64,000 nucleotides of DNA. It comes from Nereocystis luetkeana. Its lineage: Eukaryota; Sar; Phaeophyceae; Laminariales; Laminariaceae. The stretch lies in assembly GCA_031213475.1 (NCBI GenBank), contig JARUPZ010000004.1:6914000-6977999 (forward strand). Reading direction: 5' to 3'. Below the pieces are notes generated by a model that saw only the letters and a list, made by a program, of their open reading frames with translations, ran no database searches and was not told the origin of the DNA. Made by a program: the position numbers and the translations under genes. Positions 1 to 10,289 of the stretch are shown one piece after another (the stretch's first letter is position 1; each line of letters opens with the position of its first letter).

Positions 1-193
1 GCTGGCTCCACGCTCTCAGCGGAGCAAGGTGGCTTGGACGGCAGAGGGCACGAGTGGGGAGTCAAAACTGCAAAACCCAAGGCCTGGATGGTTACGCGCG
101 CCACGCGCTCCGAAGAGTCCGACGCTCTCCGGCCCAGAGCAGAAGAAGCTGGCTCAACGCTCTCAGCGGAACCAGGTGGCTTGGACGGCAGAG
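1..193. repeat. Partial tandem duplication, 147-bp period
   Basis: The first 46 bases recur with few changes from position 148 (GCTGGCTC, then CGCTCTCAGCGGA, then GGTGGCTTGGACGGCAGAG). A smaller echo follows: GTTGTACAAGGCGC occurs near 308 and again near 380, 72 bases later. The period is a multiple of three, so an open frame of 160 codons (34-516, plus strand) runs through it. I do not recognise that protein, and GC-rich composition alone could keep the frame open. Confidence 0.55.
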
Positions 194-815
194 CTCGTTC
201 CGGCGAGCGAGAAGGAGACTCAGAAAAGGTCTTGAACGAGGCCCGTCTGCCCGAAGCTGCTCGAGATTCGCCTAGGGGCCCCAGCCCTGGATCTTCGGGC
301 GGGCGTGTTGTACAAGGCGCGCGCATCCACGTCGTCATTACGGGGCTCCTGCCGAGACACGCGCTCCGCTTGGTGGTCTGTTGTACAAGGCGCTCGATCT
401 CCATTGACGAGCCTTGGGCGGTGGGGCACTGGGCGGCTCTGGGCCTCAGTGTCTCGTCCACCACGAGGGGAAGCAAACCCTCCCTCCTCGCGAGTCTCGA
501 TCGTGCAGTGGAGTAAACTGACTCTAAAAATAAAGCTAAACGAAAGCAAAAACAGAGTGAATAAAACCTTGTACCGGCAAAAAGACAAAAGGTCCTAAGC
601 CAACGAGGCCATTTGTCAAGATCACGGAGAGCGGGACACTGTATCCCTGGACAGATCTGCTTATTAAGCCGCCACTCGTTCGTACTCATGTTGATGCTCG
701 CTTAGAGATAGAAGAACCACTTTCTTCCTTTCGTGCACGACGGAGGCTGAGACCACACTCGTGCCTCTCTGGAAAACCCCTGGTTTTCCACCTAAGGTAC
801 GCCTTCCAAGTACTG
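194..815. other. Unassigned spacer with a GC-rich open frame
   Basis: GC-rich to about 520, then A/T-rich. Open frames exist on both strands (plus 34-516, minus 220-588) but show no recognisable domain, splice pattern or start context. No gene is claimed. Confidence 0.3.
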
Positions 816-1110
816 CTACAAATACGATCCAAGTGCCAGAACCCAGGTAATTACCGGGTTTTCAACCTCATACAAAGCAGTATCACAACCTAATACGGTT
901 TTTGAATGACGTGGTTCCTTCACCGAAAATCGTCGGAATGCCAACCTAGTTTCGAAAAATGACATTTTTGTATACTTGAGCCGTGGGATTTTGCATCGGG
1001 ATGAAGTTGTTTTTTTGTTGAAGTCAGTTTTCGGGTGAGGCATGGAGCTTCTTACGTGAGGAGCCGCAAAAACGTAGGGGTGAACCTCTAAGGTACAAAG
1101 CCTCAGAGCT
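816..1110. repeat. Dispersed repeat alpha, copy 1
   Basis: Resembles 13650-13900 in the same orientation. The best shared block is GAAGTCAGTTTTCGGGTGAGG (with C/T changes after it), followed in both by a GTGAG/AGCC...GGGG..AACCTCTA block. The copies are clearly diverged. No open frame is shared, so this is an old interspersed repeat of unknown class. Confidence 0.5.
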
Positions 1111-1382
1111 TAAAAATACTTCGTTTTTGGACCAATTTATATGCCATTTCGTGGTAGATTGATTCAGAAACAAGAGTCAAAAAGAGCAAAAGCGAGCGAA
1201 ACGTATGATGGACAGTGTGAAGAAGTGCGGAAATACGACACACTGCAGCACGCAGGCTAGATACCGAAAAGGTGGGACACGGATTCAAAAACATGTTGAA
1301 GTCTTCAACATCGAATCGCTACAGTTTGCGAAATCGCGATCTCGGAGAGGTAAATATCCACGTACATGGAGCAAAGCAGGCG

Positions 1383-1460
1383 TCCCCGGTGGCTAGGTGA
1401 GTGGTCCGCTTGCCTATCAAGATCAATTTCGTGGGCCTGAGCCTCACCGAGTGCATGCTC
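1383..1460 (+). repeat. tRNA-derived SINE, copy 1
   Basis: CCCCGGTGGCTAGGTGAGTGG resembles a pol III A box (TGGCnnAGTGG). A degenerate B box (GGGCCTGAGCC) follows at tRNA-like spacing. The unit aligns almost base for base with the reverse strand of 40690-40772, where the B box is better (GGGTTCAAGTCC). The acceptor arms do not pair, so this is a tRNA-derived repeat rather than a functional tRNA gene. Confidence 0.6.
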
Positions 1461-1833
1461 GAAGGAGCTTTTTCTTGCATAAAAATATTGATTAGCGAAA
1501 GCGCGAGAGCGTGAATTAGCTACATTCGATGGAAATCGACGAGCAGTGGGAATACTGAACCCTATGTGCGACAAACAAAATAAAGGCGAGTACCGAGGGG
1601 AGAAGGAACGACTTCTGTGACCACGATTTGTCCAAAAGATCGCTAAGGAAGGGTAAAACCTCTTACGAGTTAGGCTGGAAAGTGAAAGTGACGATTAAAA
1701 TAAAATAAAATAAAAACTAGTGTTTCAAACATGTGTTTACTCAGATTCCCCTCCGCGATGTCTTAAGCCTTTCGTCCTTCGCCTCCCGTTGTGACTGCTT
1801 CAGCCGGTCCCGATTCCCTTCTGGATTGGGAGG
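1461..1833. other. No gene seen
   Basis: Mixed-composition spacer with a short AAATA-rich run (1696-1713). No open frame with a recognisable product. Confidence 0.4.
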
Positions 1834-1935
1834 CGATGCAAACTCCACAGCAAAAGCAGCAGCAGCAGCAGCTGCAGCAGCAAGCAGAAGCAGCAGCAGA
1901 AGCAGCAGCACAGCCACAGCAGCAGCGGTGGCAGG
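1834..1935 (+). repeat. CAG-rich imperfect triplet array
   Basis: Runs of CAG interrupted by CTG, CAA and GAA. All three plus frames read as Gln-, Ala- or Ser-rich, and short open frames (1733-2083, 1791-2000) pass through. It could be a polyglutamine exon, but no splice sites or flanking conserved coding sequence support a gene. Confidence 0.6.
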
Positions 1936-2864
1936 GCTCGACTACACCAAGGGATCGGCTCCAGGTGCACCGTCAGGATCCACACAGCCCAAGCCATTAG
2001 GGGTTGAGGCGGCTTCGTCCGTCGTGCTCACGGTCTCCCTCTCTCACCTCTCTAGCTGTTCTGCGTGCCCTCTGTGCTCTTAACGCCGTGGATTTTGATG
2101 GGTTTCCGCTTTATAATGAGGCATTATTGTAGGACGCACGCACGCACGCACACAATCAAAGTACTGGCACTCTGGCAGCCCCCTCAGCCAGTACATACTG
2201 GACCAGGGCCCAGGCCTAATTTTATTTTAGGATCTTTTGTATCCTCTGGCATACGCGGCTCTGTCCGGAAACATGAGGAGCACAAGACATTTATTATTAA
2301 TATTGCAACCATAATTATAGTTCCGAACACATATTTTTCTGAAGTTCATAAATCATAATAATATTCATTTAATATTTAGCTGTCCTGTGCAATAGTGCAG
2401 CAGGATGTTTGTATTAATAGCTGTCTCCCGAGCCTTGGTTGGTGTAACCACTTATTACCAGGGTGGTACTGGGTACGTATGCAACATGCTCTACTAATGC
2501 TAGTCCTACAACCGCTGCCGTGCAGGTAGTCTATTACCGATAGCAGCTTAGACCAGCAACACCGCGCGACCTTCTACGGTTTAAAACATGAGCGTAGCAG
2601 TTCTAAACCGACCATTTGGGTGGACAGCGGGTTTTTGGTAAATGTGCCGGGGATGCACATCACGTGCATGAGTATCAGCAGTTACTGTAGCATCATGTCG
2701 CGCAGTTCCTCTGTGTTCGATCGCAGCAACACAGCAAGATTGCACGTGCATGTATGTGTGCATATTACATATATGTGTTGAGATATAGCGCAGTACCTGG
2801 TATGCTATAGGATACGTCTAGTAGACATACATACTGCTCTCTAGTCCGTTTAAGTAGAACAAGT
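1936..2864. other. No gene seen; short ACGC microsatellite
   Basis: Contains four ACGC units near 2135-2153 and one TACCTGGTA 9-mer at 2794-2802. Otherwise A/T-rich spacer without a supported gene. Confidence 0.4.
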
Positions 2865-3072
2865 TTCAAGAACGTCTTCTAGACCAGCTTTTACAACAGA
2901 TTCTGGAACATATTATGGAACAGCTTCTAGAACATTTCCAGAATCAGTTGAATAGCTCCCGAAGCTCCAGAACTTGTGGGATATATTTCTAGAAGCGGCA
3001 GTCGGTTTTTAAGAGTAAAGGAGTATCTTTGGTTCTGGAACGTTTCCAGACTAGTCTTGAAGTGTTCTAGAC
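2865..3072. promoter_or_regulatory. Array of TTCnnGAA (heat-shock-element-like) sites
   Basis: About ten copies of TTC-nn-GAA or TTC-nn-GAC lie in 208 bp. They start at 2865 (TTCAAGAA), 2877 (TTCTAGAC), 2901 (TTCTGGAA), 2925 (TTCTAGAA), 2936 (TTCCAGAA), 2987 (TTCTAGAA), 3033 (TTCTGGAA), 3044 (TTCCAGAC) and 3065 (TTCTAGAC), with a CTCCAGAA variant near 2965. Inverted nTTCn/nGAAn pentamers are the recognition unit of heat-shock factor. Spacing between pairs is irregular, so a degenerate minisatellite built on TTCTAGAAC is an equally good explanation. No gene start is visible immediately downstream. Confidence 0.4.
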
Positions 3073-3297
3073 GTCTTCGTTGGAAAAGTGGGCAGAGCGC
3101 TCCCTCGCCCCCCCCTTTGAGCTCACTCCACTTCTACACTATCAAACCTGACTTGAGAGTCAGTCAGTAGTAGTCAAGTACCTTCTTTGTTTCTTCGTTC
3201 CGAGAAACACACCAAGTTGTCACCACACTCGTAGTGTGGCCTCTATTTGTAGGCTACTGTACCGAGCACAGTTTACGAGGCGACCGCAGCACACAGT

Positions 3298-3715
3298 TGT
3301 CACGGCGAGCAGAGGGCATTTCACCATTTTTTTTGTAGATCCGGAGTTAGTTGTAGTACCTACCTCGGAAGGATATCATAGAAGGGGGTCGACTAAACGT
3401 GCGTGGGCTCGGCTGGAGCTTGGGATATGCCGATCACTGGAAAACACGGATAAACCAAACTGAGAACATGCGATGAACTTGTGAATCCCTGGCACGAAAT
3501 GCTTGCTATGAACGGAACACTCGCCCTAACGCTATCTGCATGCTCGCGAGTCACCCATCTTACACACCCCTCCGATTCGCGTGATCTCCGGGAGCCAGCA
3601 CAGGCCAGACAGTAGGAAAAAATGCATATAATATTATCATGTTTCATGCAATAATAGGACAATACACAGGTGTACAAAATCGTGATGCGCACAGACAGGG
3701 TCGCTCCCCGTAACA
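3298..3715 (+). repeat. LTR-D left (5') LTR
   Basis: Starts TGTCACGGCGAGCA and ends CCCCGTAACA. It aligns along its length with 12862-13280, including the blocks GTCGACTAAACGTGCGTGG and GATCTCCGGGAGCCAGC. Confidence 0.55.
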
Positions 3716-3738
3716 TGGCTCCCCCGCCAGGATCGAAC
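3716..3738 (+). promoter_or_regulatory. Candidate primer-binding site of LTR-D
   Basis: TGGCTCCCCCGCCAGGATCG begins directly after the 5' LTR. TGG complements a tRNA CCA tail. The reverse complement continues with GTTCGATCC, a B-box/T-loop-like sequence, so complementarity may extend into the T arm. The T-stem pairing is poor, so the primer tRNA cannot be named. Confidence 0.4.
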
Positions 3739-3774
3739 ACGGGTCTGATCAGTGAAAGTCATACACCCTGTTCA

Positions 3775-4202
3775 CTCAAATACAAGGTAGTATCGCTCGC
3801 TTTGCTCGCATGGCCGCTCCTTCCTTCGACCGCATGCTCGTTTACCAGTTTCAACTGTGCTTGCACATATGCTTCATCACCTTGTCGAACAAGTAAGTGT
3901 GTATGCATCGCGCCTTCATCAACAACATTGTACCATTCGGATAGAGATCGATACCACATGTACAACGTCATTTTCAAATCTCACCCGTCTTATCATAATA
4001 GTGTATGCACGTTTACCAACAGCATTGTACCTTCCGGAGAGATTGACACCACTTGTACAACATTTTCAAATAAAACCCGTGACGCATGCCACCGCTTCAA
4101 CTACAAGGCAGTATCGCTCGCTTTGCTTGCATGATCGCTTATACCTTCGATGGCATGCTCGTTTATCGGGCTTCAACTGTGCTTGCACACACGCTTCATC
4201 CA
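3775..4202 (+). repeat. Two interleaved direct duplications
   Basis: A block of about 105 bp (CAAGGTAGTATCGCTCGC to TGTGCTTGCACA..GCTTCATC) at 3782-3882 recurs at 4105-4202. Between them a block of about 70 bp (CATTGTACC..TCGGA..GAGAT.GA.ACCAC.TGTACAAC) at 3919-3992 recurs at 4017-4083. The duplications lead directly into the 37-bp minisatellite. Confidence 0.6.
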
Positions 4203-4610
4203 CATACATACATGCAGACGCACACGCACACCAACGCTTCGTCCAACATGCATACGGGCACACGCATACCAACGCTACGCCCACATGCGCGCGCACACAC
4301 GCATACCAACACTTCATCCACATGCACGCGCACACACGCGTACCAACGCTCCACCCACATGCACGCGCACACACGCGTACCAACGCTCCACCCACATGCA
4401 TACCAACTCTACGCCCACATGCACGCGCACACACGCATACCAACACTTCATCCACATGCACGCGCACACACGCGTACCAACGCTCCACCCACATGCACGC
4501 GCACACACGCATACCAACGCTTTGTCCACACGCATACGCGCACACGCATATTAACGCTACGACCACATGCATATATACGCGCGAAAGCATACCAACGCCT
4601 CGGTCACATG
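4186..4610. repeat. 37-bp CACATGCACGCGCACACACG minisatellite
   Basis: Tandem units of about 37 bp combine a CACACACGC core with TACCAACGCT and CCACCCACATG, for example unit starts at 4321 and 4358. Because 37 is not a multiple of three, the frame rotates each unit, and long His/Thr/Ala/Arg-rich frames are open in several frames on both strands. These frames are an effect of the repeat, not genes. Confidence 0.85.
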
Positions 4611-4772
4611 CACAACATATTCTACTGCTGCAATGTACGCTACCAAGCCACTACCGCTGCAAATTTACCAGATGGTAGTAAAGTCTTGTTCTACTTGAAA
4701 TTTCTGCAGGGCAGTCTCGTTAACAACACCACTTGAAGTACAGTCTTCGAAATACCAAAGAAGGTCCATATT

Positions 4773-5458
4773 GTGTGTGTGTTCTTCATATTAAACCGTT
4801 CTTTCTACCCGTCGACATCCAGCACAACCAGTGTCCGTGTTGATTGTTCAAGCCTAGAAGAGATGCAAGTTCTGTGGTCACAAAGCAACGCCACAGAGAT
4901 ACTACGTTGCCGCGTATGCAGTAAGCACAGCAGTGGGCAATGCAATGCCATGTCATCATACTAGATAAGAGAGGCACCAAATACACATTCTATGAGATAG
5001 AGAAACGAAAGGAAACAATCAAAGAGAAAACAAAACAAAGTAGACAAATCTAAAGAGAAAAAGAAATAAAGGAAAGCAAAGACTAGAAGAGACAATCTGT
5101 CGGCCGCCCCCCCGCAGGCGAGGTGGCCAACACTTGAAAACAAACGAGCTGGAAAAAAAAGAAAAAAATAACAAAACCACCACCGCTTGTAAACAGAGTG
5201 AGACAGAGAACCAAGGAAAAAATAACAAAGGGAAAATAACGGGCAAACCAAATCGCCAAGCATCCTCCAGGTGGCGGCAGCAGTTTGTGGTACGAGTAGT
5301 ATAGGCAGGTTTTCCCTGCTAACCCGCCTGGTACGTTGCTACCCAGACTGCCGTCTCCACCCTGCGTTCTCCAACTATGCCCAGCCCCTTGGCGCCAGAC
5401 TATATACGAAACGAGGAGAGCAGGTTCGCCCTCCAACCACGCCACACGAGTCGACAGT
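4773..5458 (-). mobile_element. LINE 3'-end copy A (5'-truncated)
   Basis: On the minus strand this reads through a C/T-rich tract, the landmark CACCTCGCCTGCGGG, then GTGGCGT.GCTTTGTGACCA, TGTGCTGGATGTCGACGGG and TAGAAAGAACGGTTTAAT, and ends in an (AC)n tail. The same order and polarity occur in copies at 9246, 16057, 37837, 44653, 45355, 57800 and 59470. In the copies at 6940 and 37837 it follows reverse-transcriptase C-terminal coding sequence on the same strand, which identifies it as the LINE 3' region. Confidence 0.65.
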
Positions 5459-5855
5459 GACATGACCGATGAACAACCATCAAATGCCGGTAGGCCAGCT
5501 ATAAATTCTTCAACCATTATTATACGGTCATCCGTACAAGATCTGTCCGTTTCCTTGATTTTGCCGAACACTGATTAAGGAATAATTATGCTCCCACTAA
5601 TCTCTCAACAATAAAAAATATACCGAAAAAACAAACAAATAGAAGGTAATATCTCTTACCACGTATATTATATGATTTTATACATTTTAAATTCTACAAG
5701 GTACCAGTTCCTCTTTTCTTTCCCCTGTTCTATCACCTTCCACACAATATAACCAAGTAAGGATGCACATAGGGGGGGGGGGGGCGTGAGCATGGCTGTG
5801 ACTCATATATATACATACATATATATATCCTTATCCTAGAGTAGAAAGTAGTAAT
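5459..5855. other. A/T-rich spacer with a poly-G run
   Basis: Holds a run of about 14 G near 5771-5785 followed by ATATAC-type repeats. No gene seen. Confidence 0.4.
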
Positions 5856-6945
5856 CGCTGCGCTGCCGCTCCTTGACTAAACCGCTCGGGGTGCTGGGTC
5901 GGGTCGCCAATAGAATCAAACGTTATGGTCTGCCCGTAGACGAACGCAGGTTATACGTGGTCTTGAATCGCATGCAAGCACACTCGTCGCTCGTTCGCTC
6001 GTATATCGCTCGCCGTGCTTGTATACATGCTTCATCGTTATCACACGAATGCTCGCTCACCGACGAATGCATTCATGCCTCTCGACGACCAAACATATAT
6101 ATTCGAATTCAAACACGAGCCGAGTGTGATGAAAGAAACCTCGGAGACCGCACCCTTCCCGAACCCACGCTATCCTTGGATCAACCAGAGCAGCGCTGCC
6201 ACTCACTCCCCGACTACACCATCGCTCTGGGTACTTGGTCGGGTCGCCAATGGAACCAGACGTTATGGCCCGCCCGTAGACAATTTCAGGTTATATTTGG
6301 TCTCCATCGGCATGCAAGCACACTCGTCGTTCGTCTGTTCGTCTATCGCTCGCTGTGCTTGTATGCATGCCTCATCGTATATCACATGAATACCCTTTCA
6401 CAAAAGCATGCTTACAAGTCTTTCGACGACCAAAGATATTCTCGAATTCAAACGAAAGGAACCTCGGAGACCCCTCCCCTCCCGAACCCTAGGAGACCCC
6501 TCCCCTCCCGAACCCACGTTTCTGATTGAATCAACCGGAGCAACGTGGTTCCCCGTCAACACCTTCATTCGTTGGGGAGGAATTGTTCCTTGAGCAGAAA
6601 CACCAGCTGAACTAGGCTAGAAGACGGTCGAAGCAGCAACAATCTCCAAGCATAGCGCTGCTGCCCCTTCTTGGCTATTCCTCTGTGGATGCTAGGTCGG
6701 GTCGCCAATGGACCTCGACGTTATGGTCTGCCCGTAGACGGACTCAGATTATATTTTCTCTTGAATCGCATGCAAGCACACTCGTCGCTCGTCTATACGT
6801 CTATGGCTTGTTGTGCTTGTATACATGCCTCATCGCATATCATATGAATGCTCGTTCACCAAAGAATGCATGCATGCATTTCAACGACAACAATATTATC
6901 GAATTCAAACGCGAGCGGAAGGTAATAAAAGGAACCTAGGAGAAG
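5856..6945 (+). repeat. Three tandem-like copies of a ~290-bp unit
   Basis: GGTCGGGTCGCCAATxGA recurs at about 5897, 6237 and 6695. Each copy is followed by CGTTATGG.C.GCCCGTAGAC, CATGCAAGCACACTCGTCG, a GCTCG-rich stretch, CATGC.TCATCG and ATTCGAATTCAAAC. Spacings are about 340 and 458 bp. The open frames (5873-6529, 6015-6389, 6685-6939) reflect the repeat and share no known domain. The third copy abuts the LINE fragment and could be part of an upstream element portion. Confidence 0.65.
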
Positions 6946-7745
6946 CGTCGTGTGAGCGCTGCTCGCGGCCGGTCAAGCCCGTCTTTGCGCCAACGGCACG
7001 GTGTGCACACACCAGCAGACGATGCAGTTTCTGTACCAACCTGGGGGATGCCCCGCTCACCCTAAAAGTGCGCATGCTAAAGGCCGAGGTGATGGAGACC
7101 CTGCTGTACGGGTGCACGACGTGGACTCTTGGCCAGGAGCACTTCGCTGAGCTCAGAACGGCACACCACAAACTCCTCCTACGGATCATTGGCTTCCAGC
7201 ACCGGCAACGCACTGACCACCTCATGTCGTACGCCAAGACCTTCAAAAAGGCACGATGCGCGAGCGTTGAGACGACCATCCGCAAACGACGCCTCCTCTT
7301 TGCGGGGGCCGTACAGCGGACGACCAATGAGCGGCTGACCCACCGGATGATGTTTGGGACGATGGCTGGTGGGGAGAACCCGGAACGAGGCCGACCGGAA
7401 AAGAACTGGGCCCAATTCCTAGCAGACGACCTCAGGGTTTTTCAAGCCACCGAGGGGTCCACAGAAAGCTCCCCCCTGCTTTTCGGAGTAGATACGTTGT
7501 TATGGCCGAGGGCGGCTAAGAAGAGCGGGAAGTGGTACCGGGGGGTCGTCGAAGCGGCGGATTGCTTCATGGTGAGGTGGCACAGGGACGAAGCACAGAA
7601 GAGCCGGCTGCGCCACGCAACAGAGGACGCCAAGAACGGCGACAAGGGGAGGGGGGGAGGGGGGAGGGGCAGCTGTTCTGATACAGCTGTCGACGAATGC
7701 AGAAACGAAATAATAGATCGGGTGGCTAGGTATCGGTTCGACTAG
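6940..7745 (+). pseudogene. LINE ORF2 C-terminal fragment (copy 1)
   Basis: The frame encodes the region after the catalytic core of a non-LTR reverse transcriptase: LTLKVRMLKAEVMETLLYGC, then TWTL, an H..LLRIIGFQHR..TDH..SYA block, SVETTIRKRRLLFAGAV, and RMMFGTMAGGENP.RGRPEKNW. The same motifs occur on the minus strand at 38836-39249, supporting a shared coding origin. The RT palm with YADD and any endonuclease are absent, so this is a 5'-truncated dead copy. The last part becomes Gly/Arg-rich before a stop at 7745. LINE sequences of this kind mobilise by target-primed reverse transcription. I cannot assign the clade. Confidence 0.7.
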
Positions 7746-8183
7746 CTCTTTACAGACTTTTGCCTGTATCTCCCTCTCTGTCGTGTTCCTTCGTCCGTGC
7801 AGCAGATACCTGCCCTTCCTGAGTACGTATGCTGTCCATCTAGCAGCCTTTCTGAAGTCCTTACGTCGTTTGCATTCTGTTTTTTGTTTCTTTTTTTCTT
7901 TTCTTTTTTTTCATTTCATATTTTTTTATTTTTTTTTATTCTCTTTTGCTCTTAATTTTCCGGTCTTGCTTGTGTTGTTGTGTTCTCGTACCCGGTACGC
8001 TGACACTTCACGTGCTTGACACGTGAATTTGCGATTGAGTTTTTTAGTTTTGGTCTTCCTCTGTCTCACAGTCTGTGACCGCATAATCAGTATCTCTCTA
8101 GGATAGGGAATCAGGACGGACACTGGCTGTACTGATGAAGCTGGGTAGAAAGGACGATTTAATGTGAAGACAACAACAACAAC
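7746..8183 (+). mobile_element. LINE copy 1, 3' untranslated region and tail
   Basis: A T/C-rich tract (7870-7945) is followed at 8093-8168 by the LINE 3' landmarks on the same strand as the ORF2 fragment: TCTCTCTAGGAT, GGACACTGGCTGTACTGATG, GGGTAGAAAGGACGATTTAAT and GTGAAGAC. It ends in (AAC)n. This copy links the dispersed 3' repeat to the LINE coding region. Confidence 0.55.
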
Positions 8184-8275
8184 AACTACGCTGCCGGCGT
8201 AAGCGATGAGATAGCTACTGCTGCTGCGAATAAGCTACGATACTCCTGTACTTGCCAATTAAGATGTTGGGCCGA

Positions 8276-8393
8276 AGATTTGATGAACCCTTTTAGAACC
8301 GCAGTCCCGTTCTGGGGACAAATTACTTGAAATTTGACTGGTTGGTCCCCAACAACGGGACTGCGGTTCTAAAAGGGTTAACCTTTCAAATCT
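8276..8393. mobile_element. Short hairpin MITE with perfect 26-bp TIRs
   Basis: The arm at 8286-8311 (AACCCTTTTAGAACCGCAG...) is the exact reverse complement of 8354-8379. The loop also contains complementary GGGGAC and GTCCCC. Weaker complementarity (AGATTTGA / TCAAATCT) extends outside both arms, so the true element may be about 118 bp. No coding capacity. Confidence 0.75.
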
Positions 8394-8859
8394 GCGGAAA
8401 ACGTCAAGAGGATAGGCACACAAATAATATCCAATTACGTTTCGGGCCTCGATGTAATTACACCCTGTCTGGTCGTGCTATGAAATAGTCCCGTTGGTTT
8501 TGATTATGGTTGGCATTGGTTCCTTTTTATTTCATCCAAAGACCCCCTGTGGTCTACAGGAATGTAGTTTGTCGCTGCTGGGCCCTGGAGCTCGAATCTC
8601 ACGATGGGTGAGGTTGTGAATTTTGCAATATGTACAAACTGCAAAGTGTGGTGAAATCAGAACGCATGCCGGGAGGGCGAGTTGTCAGGGCGTGTTTTTG
8701 AATATCTACGCTGGGCAATCTTGGAACAAGGTCAACGAGAGAATGGAAACCAAACGTCTAGCGATCTCAAGTACACATCAGTACACGCTCATGGTTACCA
8801 TGTGGACGGCGAGCCTGTTTTGTTTGTTTGCCTGCGTAGCCCATTTCATTTCCGGTGGT
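8394..8859. other. No gene seen
   Basis: Mixed spacer. A plus-strand frame at 8623-8925 has no recognisable domain. Confidence 0.35.
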
Positions 8860-9245
8860 GGAGCGCCTGATGACGAGAACAGGGAGGAGACGGCAGACAG
8901 GATACCTAGTTATCAGATCAATTAATAGTAGATATAACCTAACTACACCACATTCTGCTGCGGCTGCCTTGTGGTTGGTTCGTCCTTTGTTTTCGTTGCT
9001 TCGGTTCGCCTGCTGTTTCCTTAGGTTCTTTATCCTACTTTGTGTTGTAGTAAGCTTTGTGGTACTGCTGTTTATTTTGCTGATTCTTGTGCCTTCTGGG
9101 GGGCACGACACTTTACTTCGCTTCGCACCAACCGTGCGTAGACCAGGTACTTCTACTTTTACCTGGTATGTATTTTCAAATGCGTACGAAATACAGTCGC
9201 TATGCCGCTGGCTTGTTCGGTCCTGACAACCATTATTTCAACTGC
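8860..9245 (+). mobile_element. Probable LINE 3'-region fragment
   Basis: GACGAGAACAGGGAGGAGACG followed by GCAGACAGG and a CTGCTGCGGCTGCC block parallels 44466-44580 and, more weakly, 44190-44215. TTCTGGGGGGCACGACA near 9093 resembles the GCGGGGGGGCACGACAGA landmark of the LINE 3' region. The match is patchy. Confidence 0.35.
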
Positions 9246-9480
9246 TGTGTGTGTTTCACATTAAACCGTTCTTTCTACCCGTCGACATCTAGCACAACCA
9301 GTGTCCGTGCCGATTCTTCAATCCTATCACGGGGACCATAGTTAATAGGACCAAATATTGTTTGTAAAAATGGTTAAATATATAGGTTTGTATGTTTACC
9401 ATAGGTCCTATTAACTATCGCCCCCCGTAATAGAAGAGATACAAGTTCTGTGGTCACAAAGCTACGCCACAGAGATGTAT
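9246..9480 (-). mobile_element. LINE 3'-end copy B, split by a MITE
   Basis: Terminal part of the LINE 3' region on the minus strand, in two pieces (9246-9326 and 9431-9480). The MITE at 9327-9430 interrupts the block ATCCTA/GAAGAGATACAAG that is continuous in copies A and D. The interruption gives a clean pre-insertion sequence and a TA duplication. Confidence 0.7.
9327..9430. mobile_element. 104-bp MITE 'GGGGACC', copy 1, TSD TA
   Basis: Left end TCACGGGGACCATAGTTAAT is inverted at the right end as ATTAACTATCGCCCCCCGTAA. TA occurs just outside both ends (9325-9326 and 9431-9432), and the empty site is known from LINE copies A and D. TA duplication is typical of Tc1/mariner-superfamily transposition. 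The interior is A/T-rich and non-coding, so mobilisation would need a transposase elsewhere. Confidence 0.85.
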
Positions 9481-9902
9481 ATTGGGGTCACATAACTAAA
9501 TCATAACCATACAGCTGTGGTCCCGGGATAACGGGGCCTTAGTCAGGTAAACTCCTTGTTAATAAATAGCAGCACAATTACACCTTTCCTGTAATATTCG
9601 TTATGCCTACGTGTACGATTACCCACCTGCCACTAAACGTTTACCAGGTATCACACAATCTGAAATCACCCGTACAGTCGCGGTCCCTGGACGACGGTGC
9701 CTTCTATAGCGGTATATACAGCAGTAGTACCAACAGTTATCAGGTATCGGTATATACAGCAGTATACGCGCGCCATAAGAGAACCTACTTCGAGCGCCAC
9801 GCCTAAACTTAAAAACCTTCACGAGAGTATGAGCGAACATGTTGTCCTGGATGGAACGTGTATAGATATCATGATACATAACAACCTACCAGATACCACT
9901 TA
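9481..9902. other. No gene seen
   Basis: Contains TACCAGGTA (9642) and two GTATATACAGCAGTA blocks (9714, 9751). No supported gene. Confidence 0.35.
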
Positions 9903-10130
9903 CTTTTCGGAGAGCTGTTTTTCCAAATTTTCGACATTTTTTTCGCCCAATTTTTCAATCTTCGATATTTTCCTGTTTTTTTCCCCAAATATTGGAATGT
10001 TAACGAACTTGATATTTTTGCTTCTGAAGAATTTCACGAATAGTGACAGAACGCCTCCGTATATCGATACATATCTCCAATTATTTCCAAACTTTGGAAA
10101 TTTTGGAAAATAAGCTCTCCGATAAGAATG
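9903..10130. mobile_element. ~230-bp TIR MITE 'CGGAGAG', copy 1
   Basis: The left end TTTTCGGAGAGCTGTTTTTCC is inverted at the right end as GGAAAATAAGCTCTCCGATAAG (ends only partly identical). The interior, T-rich and then GAATTTCACGAAT..AGTGACAG plus GCCTCCGTATAT.GATACAT, matches 36684-36922. Exact termini and TSD are unclear. Confidence 0.6.
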
Positions 10131-10289
10131 AGCCTAAGAACTGAACCAGCCTTCAAACGTCACGATGTTTTTGTCTATGATGTGCCATAACACACAACGA
10201 GGGAAGGAGTTTGGGCGATAAGATGCTTGATACTCTTCGTACGGTGGCATGCTGGGGTGTGAGCACGTTGTCATTGCTAGCTAACGGGA

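Noticed and set aside
34..516. 160-codon ORF as a gene
   Set aside because: GC-rich, spans a tandem duplication, and has no recognisable domain or gene signals.
3716..3785. tRNA gene on the minus strand
   Set aside because: B-box-like sequence is present, but the T stem and acceptor do not pair; its position right after an LTR fits a primer-binding site better.
3857..4736. Long His/Thr-rich ORFs on both strands
   Set aside because: They are produced by the 37-bp minisatellite, which is open in rotating frames, and share no domain.
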